NCBI RefSeq assembly: GCF_002872335.1
Contig: NZ_NJAG01000045.1
Span: forward strand, 186,001 to 250,000
DNA: 64,000 bases
Reading direction: 5' to 3'
Source of the DNA: Siphonobacter sp. BAB-5405
GTDB lineage: Bacteria > Bacteroidota > Bacteroidia > Cytophagales > Spirosomataceae
The position numbers and the translations under genes are program-made. This document shows, one piece after another, positions 8,935 through 18,189 of the stretch. Each line of letters begins with the position of its first letter. The first letter of the stretch is position 1. A model generated the notes under the pieces. The model did not search any database. It saw nothing but the letters and a program-made list of their open reading frames with translations, and was not told the origin of the DNA.

Positions 8935-9788
8935 ATGAAAGCATTCCTTGTCCGCACGCTTTTGGTAGCTCTGCTGGGGCTGGAGGTCACCTTTGCCCAA
9001 AGTAACAAACCTTTATACACCTTTCCCATTGGCGTTCAGGCGTATACCTATCGCAATGAGTTTGCGAAAGACGTGGAGAAAACATTGGATCTGATTGCCT
9101 CGCTGGGCATTACGGAAATCGAGGGGAATACGCCGAAAGGCCTGACTCCGGAAGCGTACAAGCAGATGCTTCAGAAGCGGAAGCTTACCATACCCGCTAC
9201 GGGAGCTTCGTACGAGGAGCTGGTCAGTGACCCTCAGAGCGTTATCAAACAGGCAAAAGCCTGGGCTCCCGGTACGTCATGGTTGCCTGGATCCCGCATC
9301 AGGGAGCATTTACCATCGATCATGCGAAAAAAGCCGTTGACGATTTTAACAAAGCGGGAAAAGCACTAAAAGCCGCGGGTCTGACCTTCTGTTACCACAA
9401 TCACGGTTACGAGTTTAGTCCTTATGAACAAGGAACTTTGTTTGACTACATCGTCAAAAACACCAATCCGGCGGATGTTTCCTTTGAGCTGGATGTGCTT
9501 TGGGCTCAACACGGCGGGGCCGACCCCGTGGCTTTGCTCAAAAAATACGGCAAACGGTTTCAGTTGATTCACCTGAAAGACCTTAAGAAAGGAGTAAAAG
9601 GAGACTTTACGGGATCAACTCCGCTGGAAAACGACGTAGCCTTAGGAACGGGCCAGATCGACATTCCCGGCGTTATTAGAGAAGCCAAACGACTGGGCAT
9701 TCGGCATTACTTCATTGAAGATGAAAGTCCCAGTATTGCTCAGCAGGTGCCCCAAAGCATTGCGTACCTGAAAGGATTAAAAGAATAA
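8935..9788 (+). CDS. Exported sugar phosphate isomerase/epimerase (TIM barrel), split by a one-base frameshift
   Basis: The N-terminal frame begins with a signal peptide (MKAFLVRTLLVALLGLEVTFAQ) and continues FPIGVQAYTYRNEF, the usual start of the AP endonuclease family 2 barrel (PF01261). It runs out of frame at about 9260. The next frame continues MVAWIPHQGAFTIDHAKKAV and carries the metal-site segments CYHNHGYEF, FELDVLW and LIHLKD to the stop at 9786-9788. One extra C at 9260-9261 (GCCC instead of GCC) gives KALGSRYVMVAW, joining both parts into about 284 residues. Relatives are periplasmic and found with sugar-degradation genes; the substrate is unknown. TATCTTTG at 8899-8906 resembles a Bacteroidota -7 element. 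Confidence 0.88.
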
Positions 9789-9801
9789 ACTACCTTTAGA
9801 C

Positions 9802-9847
9802 AAAAAGCCCCCGCTTACAAATCAGCTTTGTAAGCGGGGGCTTTTTT
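9802..9847. terminator. Bidirectional terminator
   Basis: AAAAGCCCCCGCTTACAAA and TTTGTAAGCGGGGGCTTTTTT form a perfect stem of more than 16 bp between two converging genes. T tracts on both strands suit termination of both. Confidence 0.93.
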
Positions 9848-9858
9848 GTATACATACC

Positions 9859-12265
9859 TTACAAGGCCAGTACCTGAGATCCTTCCTGAAGGGGATAGAC
9901 TTTGCCTTTCCAATGGAACGTTCCGCTCGTCGCCGGAGGTAAGGTGATGCGGGCGGTTAGCTTGCCTTGTGCGTTCAAGGTATACTGGGTTTTGATCGTC
10001 CCTGCGGGGTGCGGTATACTCCCTGAAGCTTCTTTCAGGGTACCCAGGGCCGGAGCAATCCGGATTTTCTTAAAACCAGCCGCCTCGGAATCAATGCCGA
10101 GTACGATGCGGTAAAACTCAATATTCGGACTCGAACCCCAGGCGTGGCAGTCCGACCGGGACGGTTCGGGCATTTCGGCCCAGGTCGTCAGGCCCAGTCC
10201 CATCTGATCCTGCCAGAGTTGCAGATGATTCAGCAGAAGATCGCCTAGTCCGGCTTTACTCAGGGCCTGATTCACGTAGTAGCGAAAGTAAATGGTGGTT
10301 TGCGTCAGACTACGATCCGAAAGTACCGTTTGCATCACCTGTTTCGCCTGATCTGCTTCGACTACGTCCGCGAGTACCGCCAAGGCATTGACGTGCTGGG
10401 AGTACGAACGCTGTGTTTTCGTATCGGCCAGTAGCCCTTTTTCCGGGTTCCAGTAATGCTGATAAATGGCTTTCTTCAGGTTCGTTTGTAGCGTTTGGTA
10501 ATGCTGTGCCAAAGCGGGCAGGCCCAGGTTTTGTTCGAGTTCAGCGGCCATTTGCAGGGACATCAGATACAGCAAATCCTGAAAAGCCGAGTCGCCGTCT
10601 TTTTCACGGGGCGGTTCGCCGTAATCGAAGCTGTCTGCCCAGTCGGCAAAAAACCAGTTCGGAACGTAGCCTAAACTGTAATCGGGCTTGAGCCATTGTT
10701 CGTACCAGGATAAAATCTGCCGGTGGGCGGGAAGCAGCGTTTTCAGATAATTCGCATCGTCCCGGTAGCGGTAGTAATCATAACCCATGCCAATCCAGAG
10801 CAGCGAAAAGGAAGAAATAAACTGATGTAGATTGGAAGGATAGCGGCTCATGGTCAGTCCATCGGCTACCATCGATTGCCGTCCCTGCTCCAGGGCATTT
10901 TTCACCAGCCAGGGGTCGCGGGTGTTGTAGAGGGTAATCAAAGCCTGAATGCGGGTATCGCCGAAATACTGCAACTGTTCGTAGTACGGACAATCCATGT
11001 ACGTTTCGTTGGCACATAGTCGGGCCGTACGCCAGCCGATGTCGAGCATTTGCTGCAAATCTTTACGCTCCGGTACCGAAAAAGTCGTCTCCTGTTTTAA
11101 AGGATACCGCGAAGACGTTCCAAATAAATCTTCTAGTACGAGCGGTTCGTCGGCCGTCGTAACGAGCAAATTGAGGTAACGATACGTTCGCCACCACAGT
11201 GAGGTAAAGTCACGATTTGAACCGCCGTCAGCCTGAATCCGATCTTCGTATCCAACAAAAAACTTTCCTTCCATCTGATCGCGATGGCCTTTGGCGTGCG
11301 TCAGGGAATCACTGTACAGGGCTTCGCTGTAACCAATTCGAATTTCCGCGTTTTTCCCGCGACTGAATTGAAGTGACAGATAGCCCGTCGTTAGCTGTTC
11401 ATTGTCGAGTAGCAGCCGCACCTTCGAATGAGCGGGAATGGTCAGGGACCTGGTTCCTTTCAAAAAACCGGACGCAGGTTTCTCCATTCCTTCGGAAAGC
11501 CGGATGCGGGCCAGCCGTTCAGTAGCCATTTCCATGGGTGGAATCGGACTCGGTACCAGCAGGCGGTTTGGATAGTCGCGGTGGCCCTTGGTCGCCGCCG
11601 GCATACCCTGTCGGGCGGGTACCCAGGCCTGGTCGTTAAAGGAGGGTTGCTGCCAGCCCCAGGGGTAGGGCTGGGCATTCAGGTTATCGCCCGGACCGGC
11701 CACGTAATAGCCGTAAACGGGTTTTTGCCAGGGCGTATAGGCCGGATTACGCAGGCACCGCCAGCTGGTATCGGTGTTGACCAGTTGTTCAGCCTCCGTA
11801 TCACCCTGTAGCAAAAACTCAGTCCGATTAAAACTCATTTGAGCTACGGGTTTGTACTCGGCAAAATTCCAAACTATGGCGGCGAGTACATTCTTCCCTT
11901 TTTTCAAATGAGGACCCAGATCGACGGTTTCAAAATTCCAGTTATACGGATCGCTGCGGGCTGGTCCCAGACTTACGAGCTTCCCATTCACAAAAAGCTT
12001 ATAGCGATTATCCGCGGAAACGTGTACGTAGAAGTGTTCAGGACGGGCCGTCAGTTCAAAGCTTTTCTCGGAAATGATACACGCCGTAGGCGTTGTCGGA
12101 GGCATTGGGTACCGAAATCCAGCGGGCCGCCCAGGCTCGCTGGAATAATTCGGGATTGATGTGGGCCTGCTGGTAACCCGTTAAACGGATTTGAGCCGGT
12201 ACGGGAAGAATCATAAGGCAGTAGAGCGTAAGCGGAAGAATAACGGTTCGAAGCAATCCACGCAT
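9859..12265 (-). CDS. Alpha-L-rhamnosidase-like glycoside hydrolase, split by a one-base frameshift near its 5' end
   Basis: The reading begins at 12265 with a signal peptide (MRGLLRTVILPLTLYCLMILPVPAQ) and WAARWISVPNA, the opening of the rhamnosidase N-terminal beta-sandwich. It stops after YGVYHFREKL. The continuing frame reads EKSFELTARPEHFYVHVSAD and runs to 9859. One A missing from the AAAA run (TTTT at 12063-12066) gives HFREKSFEL. The central (alpha/alpha)6 barrel carries YMDCPYYEQLQYFGDTRIQA, typical of GH78-like enzymes, and SDCHAWGSSPNIEFYRIVLG; a C-terminal beta domain follows. About 800 residues in total. Probably periplasmic, cutting terminal rhamnose or a related sugar; family assignment is from motif memory. 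Confidence 0.88.
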
Positions 12266-12474
12266 GAGTAAAGAATTAAATACAACCAGGATAGAGGAGA
12301 CGTTAAAGGTAGCAGTTTGAAGAGAATGCGTCGTTTATAAAGTATTAAATTTAGCGTTAGACCTGCGTAATCCAGGACATTTAAAACCGCCGGAATGCAT
12401 ACAGTGAAAAGTATATTTCTGTTAACCTCAGCTTATCGCGTATTTTTAAAACGTTATCACCCAAACATTAGCAA

Positions 12475-13605
12475 ATGAAGCCCCTTTTTACCTTTCTGAT
12501 TGCCCTCAGTTTATTGATTTCATGCAAAAGAAAAGACCCTAAACCTATTCAAAATGAATGGATTTACGTAACCCTTAGCGACCGGGAAGTCCACGCCTTT
12601 AACGCGGCTAATGGAAGGGAAGTATGGCAATCGGCTACTCAAAAGTCAGTGGCTACCAATCCGGTGGTAAACAATGGGCAGGTGTCTGTCTTTAACATGG
12701 ACGGGAAGCTCATACAGTTTGATGCCAAAACAGGCATTAGAAAAAACGAAATTCAGCTCATCACTGATTATGTACTGAATGTACCGGGGGATGGTTTTCT
12801 TTTAGCCCACGAAACCTTATACATTGGTGGTAAGTACGAAAGTATACTGGCCTACAACATCCGTACCGGACAGAGTAAATGGCAATTGCGATACGGCTGG
12901 AATTCCGTAACCGAAGACCCCGTGCTGGTAGGCAACACCCTTTACTATGCAGCAATGTCCAAGCTATACGCCGTTAACTCCGAAACAGGAGCCATTCGCT
13001 GGCAGGTGGATCAGCTGGCACAACATACCCGTAAACCCTTTTACTACCAGGGAATGGTTTACCTGGCTACTTCGCATTATCCGGTAGGGAAGTTATTCGC
13101 TTTTGATGCGGCTACGGGGATTAAAAAGTGGGAAAGCTCTGAGGTAGATACCGGAACTACGCTGACGGCTCATGATGGACTGCTATTTATTGGAAGTGAA
13201 AAAACCGGCCGCTTTTGTGCACTGGATGCCAAGACGGGACAAATCCGCTGGAATCAGGCTACGCCTAAAATCAGCGTGAGTTCTAATGCTTACTATGCGA
13301 ACAATCTGATTTACGTAGGAGGCTTCGAAAATACTCTGTATGCTTTTGATGCTCAGACTGGAACGCTCAAGTGGCATTCCACGGATCAGGGGTCTTCAGC
13401 GGGTAATTTTTCCATCGTGGTAGCCAACGGTGTTCTGTACACGCTCGGCCAGAAACTAAGGGCCATCAACCCGCAAAACGGCGTAGAACTCTGGTCCTCG
13501 GCAGAGACGCCTGGTCAGTTTTACGGGGTTTCTACGCTGATCGTTACAGACTCCAATCAGAAAAACCATTATTCCGCCCAATCGGGTATGCAAGAGGTAC
13601 AGTAA
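12475..13605 (+). CDS. PQQ-binding-like beta-propeller lipoprotein
   Basis: A 376-residue protein with a lipoprotein signal (MKPLFTFLIALSLLISC, Cys17) followed by repeated blades of the kind V/L-x-A-x-d-x-x-T/N-G-x-x-x-W, for example NAANGREVWQ, NIRTGQSKWQ, NSETGAIRWQ, DAKTGQIRWN and DAQTGTLKWH. Seven to eight such repeats fit a PQQ-like propeller (BamB/PQQ_2 type). The catalytic residues of PQQ dehydrogenases are not apparent, so a binding or scaffold role is more likely than an enzyme. It is monocistronic, ended by a clear terminator. Confidence 0.85.
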   Translation: MKPLFTFLIALSLLISCKRKDPKPIQNEWIYVTLSDREVHAFNAANGREVWQSATQKSVATNPVVNNGQVSVFNMDGKLIQFDAKTGIRKNEIQLITDYVLNVPGDGFLLAHETLYIGGKYESILAYNIRTGQSKWQLRYGWNSVTEDPVLVGNTLYYAAMSKLYAVNSETGAIRWQVDQLAQHTRKPFYYQGMVYLATSHYPVGKLFAFDAATGIKKWESSEVDTGTTLTAHDGLLFIGSEKTGRFCALDAKTGQIRWNQATPKISVSSNAYYANNLIYVGGFENTLYAFDAQTGTLKWHSTDQGSSAGNFSIVVANGVLYTLGQKLRAINPQNGVELWSSAETPGQFYGVSTLIVTDSNQKNHYSAQSGMQEVQ

Positions 13606-13624
13606 GGGTATTCGTTCCAGAGAG

Positions 13625-13655
13625 AGGAGACTTCGTTGAGGAGTCTCCTTTTTTA
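13625..13655 (+). terminator. Rho-independent terminator
   Basis: AGGAGACT and AGTCTCCT are perfect 8-bp arms (13625-13632, 13642-13649) followed by a T run, 20 bp after the propeller gene. Confidence 0.88.
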
Positions 13656-13947
13656 GTTACAAACCTTACAGATGCGTTGAGTTATGTCAACTTTAGATCA
13701 CATAAAGGCCTTATTATTAGGGTTTTTCAATTTATAGTACTACCTTGTTAAACAAATACCGTTAACTATCGTTGATAGGAATAGACACGCTCGGAATCCC
13801 TCGCTCCTTTGTGTTCGCTGAGTAGCTACTTCTCGATCCCCGATCATTCTTTAGCTTTCCAGTACTTCTCTTTCACAGGAAAAAATGATTTTTCTGTAAA
13901 TCGTATCTGCCTTAACCCGCGGGTATTTACCATTTATCGCTGAACCT

Positions 13948-14241
13948 ATGGAAACGATGATCGTTAAATTTACCGTAGAAAATACTCGTTTAACCGTATT
14001 GACGCCTTTGCGAGAAGGGGTTATGTTGACCACCGCAGTAAGCTCAGTTCCTAAAATTGGCGATACGCTTTCGGGCTCGGGCATCCGGCATAAACGCTCA
14101 TACCTGTTCCAGGATTCGTCCTTTACGCAGGACCGCCACGTGCAATTACTGTTGCAGTGGTTAAAAACGCATTCCTTTGAAATCAAGGAGGTCGACACCA
14201 AGTTTGACCCTAAAATTCTCTGGATACAAGTGCTGGATTAA
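13948..14241 (+). CDS. Small protein of unknown function
   Basis: 97 residues, no family recognised. It begins METMIVKFTVENTRLTVLTPL; a second ATG at 13957 is possible. It looks soluble, mixed beta then alpha, ending KFDPKILWIQVLD, with no signal or membrane segment. The opposite strand also holds an open frame here (13851-14201), but that one is Cys- and basic-rich and reads like a shadow. The next small gene starts 57 bp later on the same strand, so the two may be co-transcribed. The 290-bp gap upstream is AT-rich and shows no gene. Confidence 0.5.
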   Translation: METMIVKFTVENTRLTVLTPLREGVMLTTAVSSVPKIGDTLSGSGIRHKRSYLFQDSSFTQDRHVQLLLQWLKTHSFEIKEVDTKFDPKILWIQVLD

Positions 14242-14298
14242 ATACAGCACGCTTTCGTCGATAGACGAAACTTCATTTTTTATTCTTACCATCCACGC

Positions 14299-14556
14299 AT
14301 GAAACCATCCGAAAATCAGATCCAGCGTACCATTACGTTACTCGATAAAAAACTACTCTCTCTACAGGGCCGCACTACTGAGGAATCCCCTCTGGAGGAA
14401 GGTATTCAGGAAGCATTGTCCATTCTGCTGGACGGACGAACCACGTATGCTTCCATTCCGAGTATGAAAAGCCGGCAGGGTCGGGCCATTGCTCTGCTTA
14501 CCATCGATTACATGAATGGCGTTTGTGAACAAAGCACGTTGTTAAAAGCCACCTAA
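14299..14556 (+). CDS. Small helical protein of unknown function
   Basis: 85 residues, predicted mostly helical and soluble, no family recognised. It begins MKPSENQIQRTITLLDKKLL; the run SPLEEGIQEALSILLDGR looks amphipathic and the tail RQGRAIALLTIDYMNGVC could form a short helix. It follows the 97-residue gene with a 57-bp gap. Its use of common codons and a clean ATG support a real gene; function cannot be inferred. Confidence 0.5.
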   Translation: MKPSENQIQRTITLLDKKLLSLQGRTTEESPLEEGIQEALSILLDGRTTYASIPSMKSRQGRAIALLTIDYMNGVCEQSTLLKAT

Positions 14557-14687
14557 TCCGATTTGGCAGAAATGGAGTTACGGCAGAAGATTATCTTCTT
14601 ACGATAGGTCAGAAATTTATTGATGGAAGCAGTACCGTACTCCCTTTCTGCGTCATGAAAGGATTTATTTCCTGTAGACTACCCCCT

Positions 14688-15874
14688 TTATTCTTCCCTG
14701 AATTGCTGCAACTCCTGCATGAGGTCCGTGAGCGAAAGAGCGGTGACTTCACTGGAAAGCGGAAAGCGTTCCTTTCCCGCGTACACCACCAAGCGACGCG
14801 TAGCCCTGACGTCTTCACACCCCAGATAAAACCCTTTCGAGACCGTTGGGGTAAGCGAACGCTTGATTTCAATGGCGTAGATCTCCCGGGTATTTCGTTC
14901 CAGCACCAGATCAATTTCAGCCCCGGCGGAAGTACGGTAAAACCAGGGCGTCCAGCCACGGGTAGTACCGATAGAATATTTTCCACCACAAAACCTTCCC
15001 AACTGGCTCCCACTATGGGGTGGCTTAACACGTCGTCCAGGGTGGTTAATTGTAAGAGGGCGTGCGTAAGGCCGCTGTCACGTATATACACTTTAGGCGT
15101 TTTGACGAGCCGTTTCCCCACGTTGCCTGACCAGGGCCGAAGCGTACGAATCAGTAGTAAATCTTCGAGCAGTTCCAGGTAACGTTTAATAGTAGGAGCC
15201 GTTAGATCCAGACTGGCCCCCAGTTGAGCCAGATTTACCTGAGCTCCCTGTTGATGAGCCAGCATGGTCCAAAGTCGCCGTAGCGTAACGGCGGGAATAC
15301 GCGGGCCCAGTTGCGGTACGTCCCGCTCCAGATAGGTACTAATGAAATTCATTCGCCACCGCAAACTGGCGGTATGTGTCCGGGCCAGATAGCTATCGGG
15401 AAAACCTCCCCGTAACCAAAGCTGGTCCTGAATGGCCGGACTTGCCTGTAAAATTTCGAGTGCATTCAGACCGGGTAGTTCCACGTAGGCAATTCGTCCG
15501 GCCAGCGATTCGGAGGACTGCTTAAGCAAATCCAGCGAAGCCGAGCCCAGAATCAAAAACTGTGACGTTTTGTAGCCTTGCCGCCGCCGCCGGTCGATGA
15601 CGCCGCGAAGAATGGAGAACAGCTCGGGAACCCGCTGTATTTCATCCAGAATGATAAGTTTACCCTCGTGCAATTGAAAATAGGCTTCCGGCTGACTAAG
15701 TTTAGCCAGGTCGCTCGGACTTTCCAGATCCAGGTAGAGGGGGTCAGGACTAATCCTGGCGGCAATCTCTTCCGCCAGCGTCGTTTTGCCCACCTGCCGC
15801 GGGCCTAACACGCCTACCGCCGGATATTCTTCCAGCAAACGAATAATTTCAGCTTGTGCTTCTCGATTAATCAT
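14688..15874 (-). CDS. AAA ATPase with DUF4143 (archaeal ATPase-like), split by a one-base frameshift
   Basis: N-terminal P-loop GPRQVGKTTL near residue 25, Walker B LIILDEIQRVPEL near residue 75, sensor region FLILGSASLDLL, then the DUF4143 part with SYLARTHTASLRW. The frame is lost after ENILSVLP: the +1 reading resumes as RGWTPWFYRTSAGAEIDLVLE, which carries the conserved GAEIDLV motif and a following IEIK, both typical of this family's nuclease-like end. Adding one C to the CCC run (GGG at 14960-14962) repairs it. The repaired protein is about 395 residues, ending at 14688. Function in these proteins is poorly known. It may be made from a leaderless mRNA. Confidence 0.87.
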
Positions 15875-15913
15875 CCTTGTAAATCTAATACTTTATTTTC
15901 GATTTGCAAGGAT
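15873..15913 (-). promoter_or_regulatory. Promoter and inverted repeat overlapping the start of the DUF4143 ATPase
   Basis: ATCCTTGTAAATC (15873-15885) and GATTTGCAAGGAT (15901-15913) are 13-bp arms with one mismatch. On the minus strand they contain TTGC, 18 bp, then TAGATTTA, close to the Bacteroidota -33/-7 pattern. The -7 element ends 6 bp before the ATG, so the transcript would be leaderless or nearly so. The repeat may be an operator. Confidence 0.45.
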
Positions 15914-16071
15914 GAAATCCGTGCTTGATTGCAGAGCTGAAGCGTTACGAAATGGAATACCTGGCATTTTCAACAACGCCTGCTTCTGTACGTCTCGGTA
16001 ATACAAACGTAAGCCTAGGAACTTTTACAACGCTATTCATTTTTAGCTATCAGCTCATCATTTACTTCCCT

Positions 16072-16464
16072 ATGATCGATAAATTGGCCTGGGTACACCT
16101 GGAAAATCACCGGATTCTGGTCGCCCGCAGTCGTAACAAAGACGTGTATTACATTCCCGGTGGCAAACGCGAAGCTGGCGAAACGGATGCCGAGGCTTTG
16201 ATACGGGAAATTCAGGAAGAACTCAGCGTACAACTTCAGTTCGAAACAATAACCTGGATTGGAACCTTCGAAGCCCAGGCCCACGGGCAGGCTGCAGGCG
16301 TACGGGTACGACTGAGCTGCTACACCGCCGCGTACGAAGGAATGCTGCAACCAGACTCAGAAATTGAAGAAATGGTATACCTGTCTTACGCAGATCGGGC
16401 GAACGTTTCCGTGGCGGCCCAGTTACTGTTTGATTCTCTTTTCGAAAGTGGTCTGTTACGATAG
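16072..16464 (+). CDS. Nudix hydrolase
   Basis: I place the start at ATG 16072 (MIDKLAWVHLENHRILVARS) because the 49 residues encoded upstream in the same frame are unlike the family. The 130-residue protein has a Nudix box near residues 30-52: GGKREAGETDAEALIREIQEE, matching G-x5-E-x7-R-E-x2-E-E, with Ser replacing the last conserved Gly (EELSV). It hydrolyses a nucleoside diphosphate linked to some moiety; similar short proteins are annotated as MutT/8-oxo-dGTPase-like but the substrate is open. The HD hydrolase gene follows in the same direction from its own promoter. Confidence 0.88.
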   Translation: MIDKLAWVHLENHRILVARSRNKDVYYIPGGKREAGETDAEALIREIQEELSVQLQFETITWIGTFEAQAHGQAAGVRVRLSCYTAAYEGMLQPDSEIEEMVYLSYADRANVSVAAQLLFDSLFESGLLR

Positions 16465-16477
16465 GGTACGAACAGGC

Positions 16478-16508
16478 TTTGGCTCGTCTAAAAATCCGCG
16501 TACTTTTG
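16478..16508 (+). promoter_or_regulatory. Bacteroidota-type promoter of the HD hydrolase gene
   Basis: TTTG at 16478-16481, exactly 19 bases, then TACTTTTG at 16501-16508: a full match to the -33/-7 consensus TTTG-N19-TAnnTTTG of the primary Bacteroidota sigma factor. It lies 31 bp before the ATG at 16540. Confidence 0.85.
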
Positions 16509-16539
16509 CGGTTTTAACCATCCTTCAATCATCTAGACT

Positions 16540-17148
16540 ATGTCATTTGACAAATTGCTTCAACAACTTTCCTTCATTCAGGAAATCGACAAACTCAAGT
16601 ACATCAAGCGGAAAACCCGTCTGTTTAACAGCGATCGGCACGAAAACGACGCTGAACATAGCTGGCATCTGGCCCTCATGGCGATGGTACTGGCCGAGCA
16701 CGCCAACGAACCCGTCGATGTGTCGAAAGTCGTTAAAATGCTTTTGATTCACGACATCGTCGAAATTGATTCAGGAGACGTGTTTCTGTTCGATACCCTG
16801 CTCAATCACGATGATGCAACGGCTGAACACAAAGCCGCCCTTCGCATTTTTGGTTTACTTCCCGAAGAACAAAGCAAAGAATTCCTGACAATCTGGGAAG
16901 AATTTGAGGCCCGCGAAACGCCCGAGTCCCGGTTTGCTCACGCCATCGACCGCTTTGAGCCCGTACTGCAAAACGTGTCCAATCAGGGCGGAAGCTGGAA
17001 GGAATTTAACGTGGATTACGAAAAAGTCATCAAGAAAGTCGGCGTGATTGACAAAGGTTCGAGTCACATCTGGGACTTCGCCAAAACGATGATCGACGAT
17101 AGTCTGGAAAAGGGTTACATCCATAAACCGGAACTTCCGCAGGAATAA
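16540..17148 (+). CDS. HD-domain metal-dependent phosphohydrolase (YfbR/HD_3-like)
   Basis: 202 residues. The HD motif set is clear: ENDAEHSWHLALMAM near residues 35-50 gives the first His pair, and LLIHDIVEIDSGDVF near residues 68-82 gives the HD dyad and the E-I-D segment of the HD_3 family, which includes the 5'-deoxynucleotidase YfbR. A later conserved Asp lies in RFAHAIDRFEPVLQN. Probably a cytoplasmic nucleotidase; the exact substrate is not shown by the sequence. It is driven by its own consensus promoter and faces the serine hydrolase gene. Confidence 0.88.
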   Translation: MSFDKLLQQLSFIQEIDKLKYIKRKTRLFNSDRHENDAEHSWHLALMAMVLAEHANEPVDVSKVVKMLLIHDIVEIDSGDVFLFDTLLNHDDATAEHKAALRIFGLLPEEQSKEFLTIWEEFEARETPESRFAHAIDRFEPVLQNVSNQGGSWKEFNVDYEKVIKKVGVIDKGSSHIWDFAKTMIDDSLEKGYIHKPELPQE

Positions 17149-17157
17149 TACGGGCTC

Positions 17158-17199
17158 GGTTGCTTACGCGTCGAAAGCCTTTCGACGTCGTAAGCAACC
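17158..17199. terminator. Long intergenic hairpin between converging genes
   Basis: GGTTGCTTACG...CGTAAGCAACC form the outer arms and GTCGAAAG/CTTTCGAC the inner arms, giving a 42-bp near-perfect palindrome. There is no strong T tract. It probably terminates transcription from both sides or shields 3' ends. Confidence 0.65.
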
Positions 17200-17204
17200 G
17201 GCAT

Positions 17205-18083
17205 TTATTGAATCGACTGGTAGATCATTTCTGAAACCGTAGCCATCGTTTCAACAGCCGCTTCGCGATCCGGCTCCTGCCAGTTTTTGGAAAGCAAAAC
17301 CAGGACGTATTTCCGGCCATCGGGCAAATACACAATGCCCGAATCGTGCATAATACTTACGATCGAGCCAGTTTTATGAGCGACTTTAACGCTTTTCGGT
17401 AGTTTGGCCGGAATGACGGAATTGAATTTCTGATCCAGCAGGATACTGATCATCGCTTGCGAAGCCTCCGGGCTAACGGCTTTTCCTTTCGCAATTTTCT
17501 CAAACAGCAGGGCTAAATCATACGCGGAAACCTTATTATTCAGTCCCTGAGCGAACGCTTTTTTGTCTTCGACCCCCCGGAGTACCTGCGTATGTTTCGC
17601 TCCCATTTTACAGAGTGTTTTGGTGACATTCCGGGCATCTACCAGATCAATGATGATGTTCGTCGCCAGATTACTGCTGTAAATAATCATTTCGTACATC
17701 AGATCGTAGATAGTCCGTTTCTGGCCCACTTTCTCGTAAAGTTTTGGCTCACTATCGTCCGTCGCTACCAGCGAATACGGACTTCCATCCACAATACTCT
17801 TGAATTCATTCTTTACCACAATCGAATCTAGAACCGAAAATTTTCCCTTGTACGCCTGCCGGTATACTTCCAGCATGACGGGGGTTTTCATGGTACTGGC
17901 CGCGTGAAAGGAGTCGTTTTCATTGATGTAGACGTGCTCGCCCGTGGCCAGATTCTTGTAAGCGACGGCGTAGGTGCCTTTTCTACCGGATAAATAATGC
18001 TGAATTTGTTCTTTGAGGGAAGTAGACTGGGCCTGAACCAGTCCGGGAAGCAACAGCAGGAATAACCATTTCATAGGAAGCAA
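17205..18083 (-). CDS. Secreted serine hydrolase of the class A beta-lactamase fold
   Basis: 292 residues with a signal peptide (MLPMKWLFLLLLPGLVQAQ; ATG at 18074 is an alternative start). The catalytic set of penicillin-recognising enzymes is present: S63-T-M-K66, S136-S-N138 and K237-T-G239. The Glu166 of true class A enzymes is not clearly placed; the equivalent loop reads RGVEDKKAFAQGLNN, as in the broader PF13354 serine hydrolases. This argues for a house-keeping peptidase or esterase-like role rather than proven antibiotic resistance. Location: periplasm. It is transcribed alone, toward the HD gene. Confidence 0.85.
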   Translation of the reverse strand: MLPMKWLFLLLLPGLVQAQSTSLKEQIQHYLSGRKGTYAVAYKNLATGEHVYINENDSFHAASTMKTPVMLEVYRQAYKGKFSVLDSIVVKNEFKSIVDGSPYSLVATDDSEPKLYEKVGQKRTIYDLMYEMIIYSSNLATNIIIDLVDARNVTKTLCKMGAKHTQVLRGVEDKKAFAQGLNNKVSAYDLALLFEKIAKGKAVSPEASQAMISILLDQKFNSVIPAKLPKSVKVAHKTGSIVSIMHDSGIVYLPDGRKYVLVLLSKNWQEPDREAAVETMATVSEMIYQSIQ

Positions 18084-18189
18084 GGAAGCGTGAGTCGGTA
18101 AGATACAGCCAAAATGCTAAAATCCGGCAGATTAGCTCTGACCTTAACGTTTACAATACTCTTAACATCATACGTAAGCTGATTTCTGA

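Noticed and set aside
13851-14201. 116-codon minus-strand frame.
   Set aside because: It overlaps the 97-residue plus-strand gene and has Cys- and Arg-rich composition typical of antisense shadow frames. The plus-strand reading looks more protein-like.
17205-18083. A class A beta-lactamase resistance gene.
   Set aside because: The SxxK, SxN and KTG motifs are present, but Glu166 is not clearly in place. The loop reads RGVEDKKAFAQGLNN, as in general PF13354 hydrolases. Called only as a serine hydrolase of that fold.
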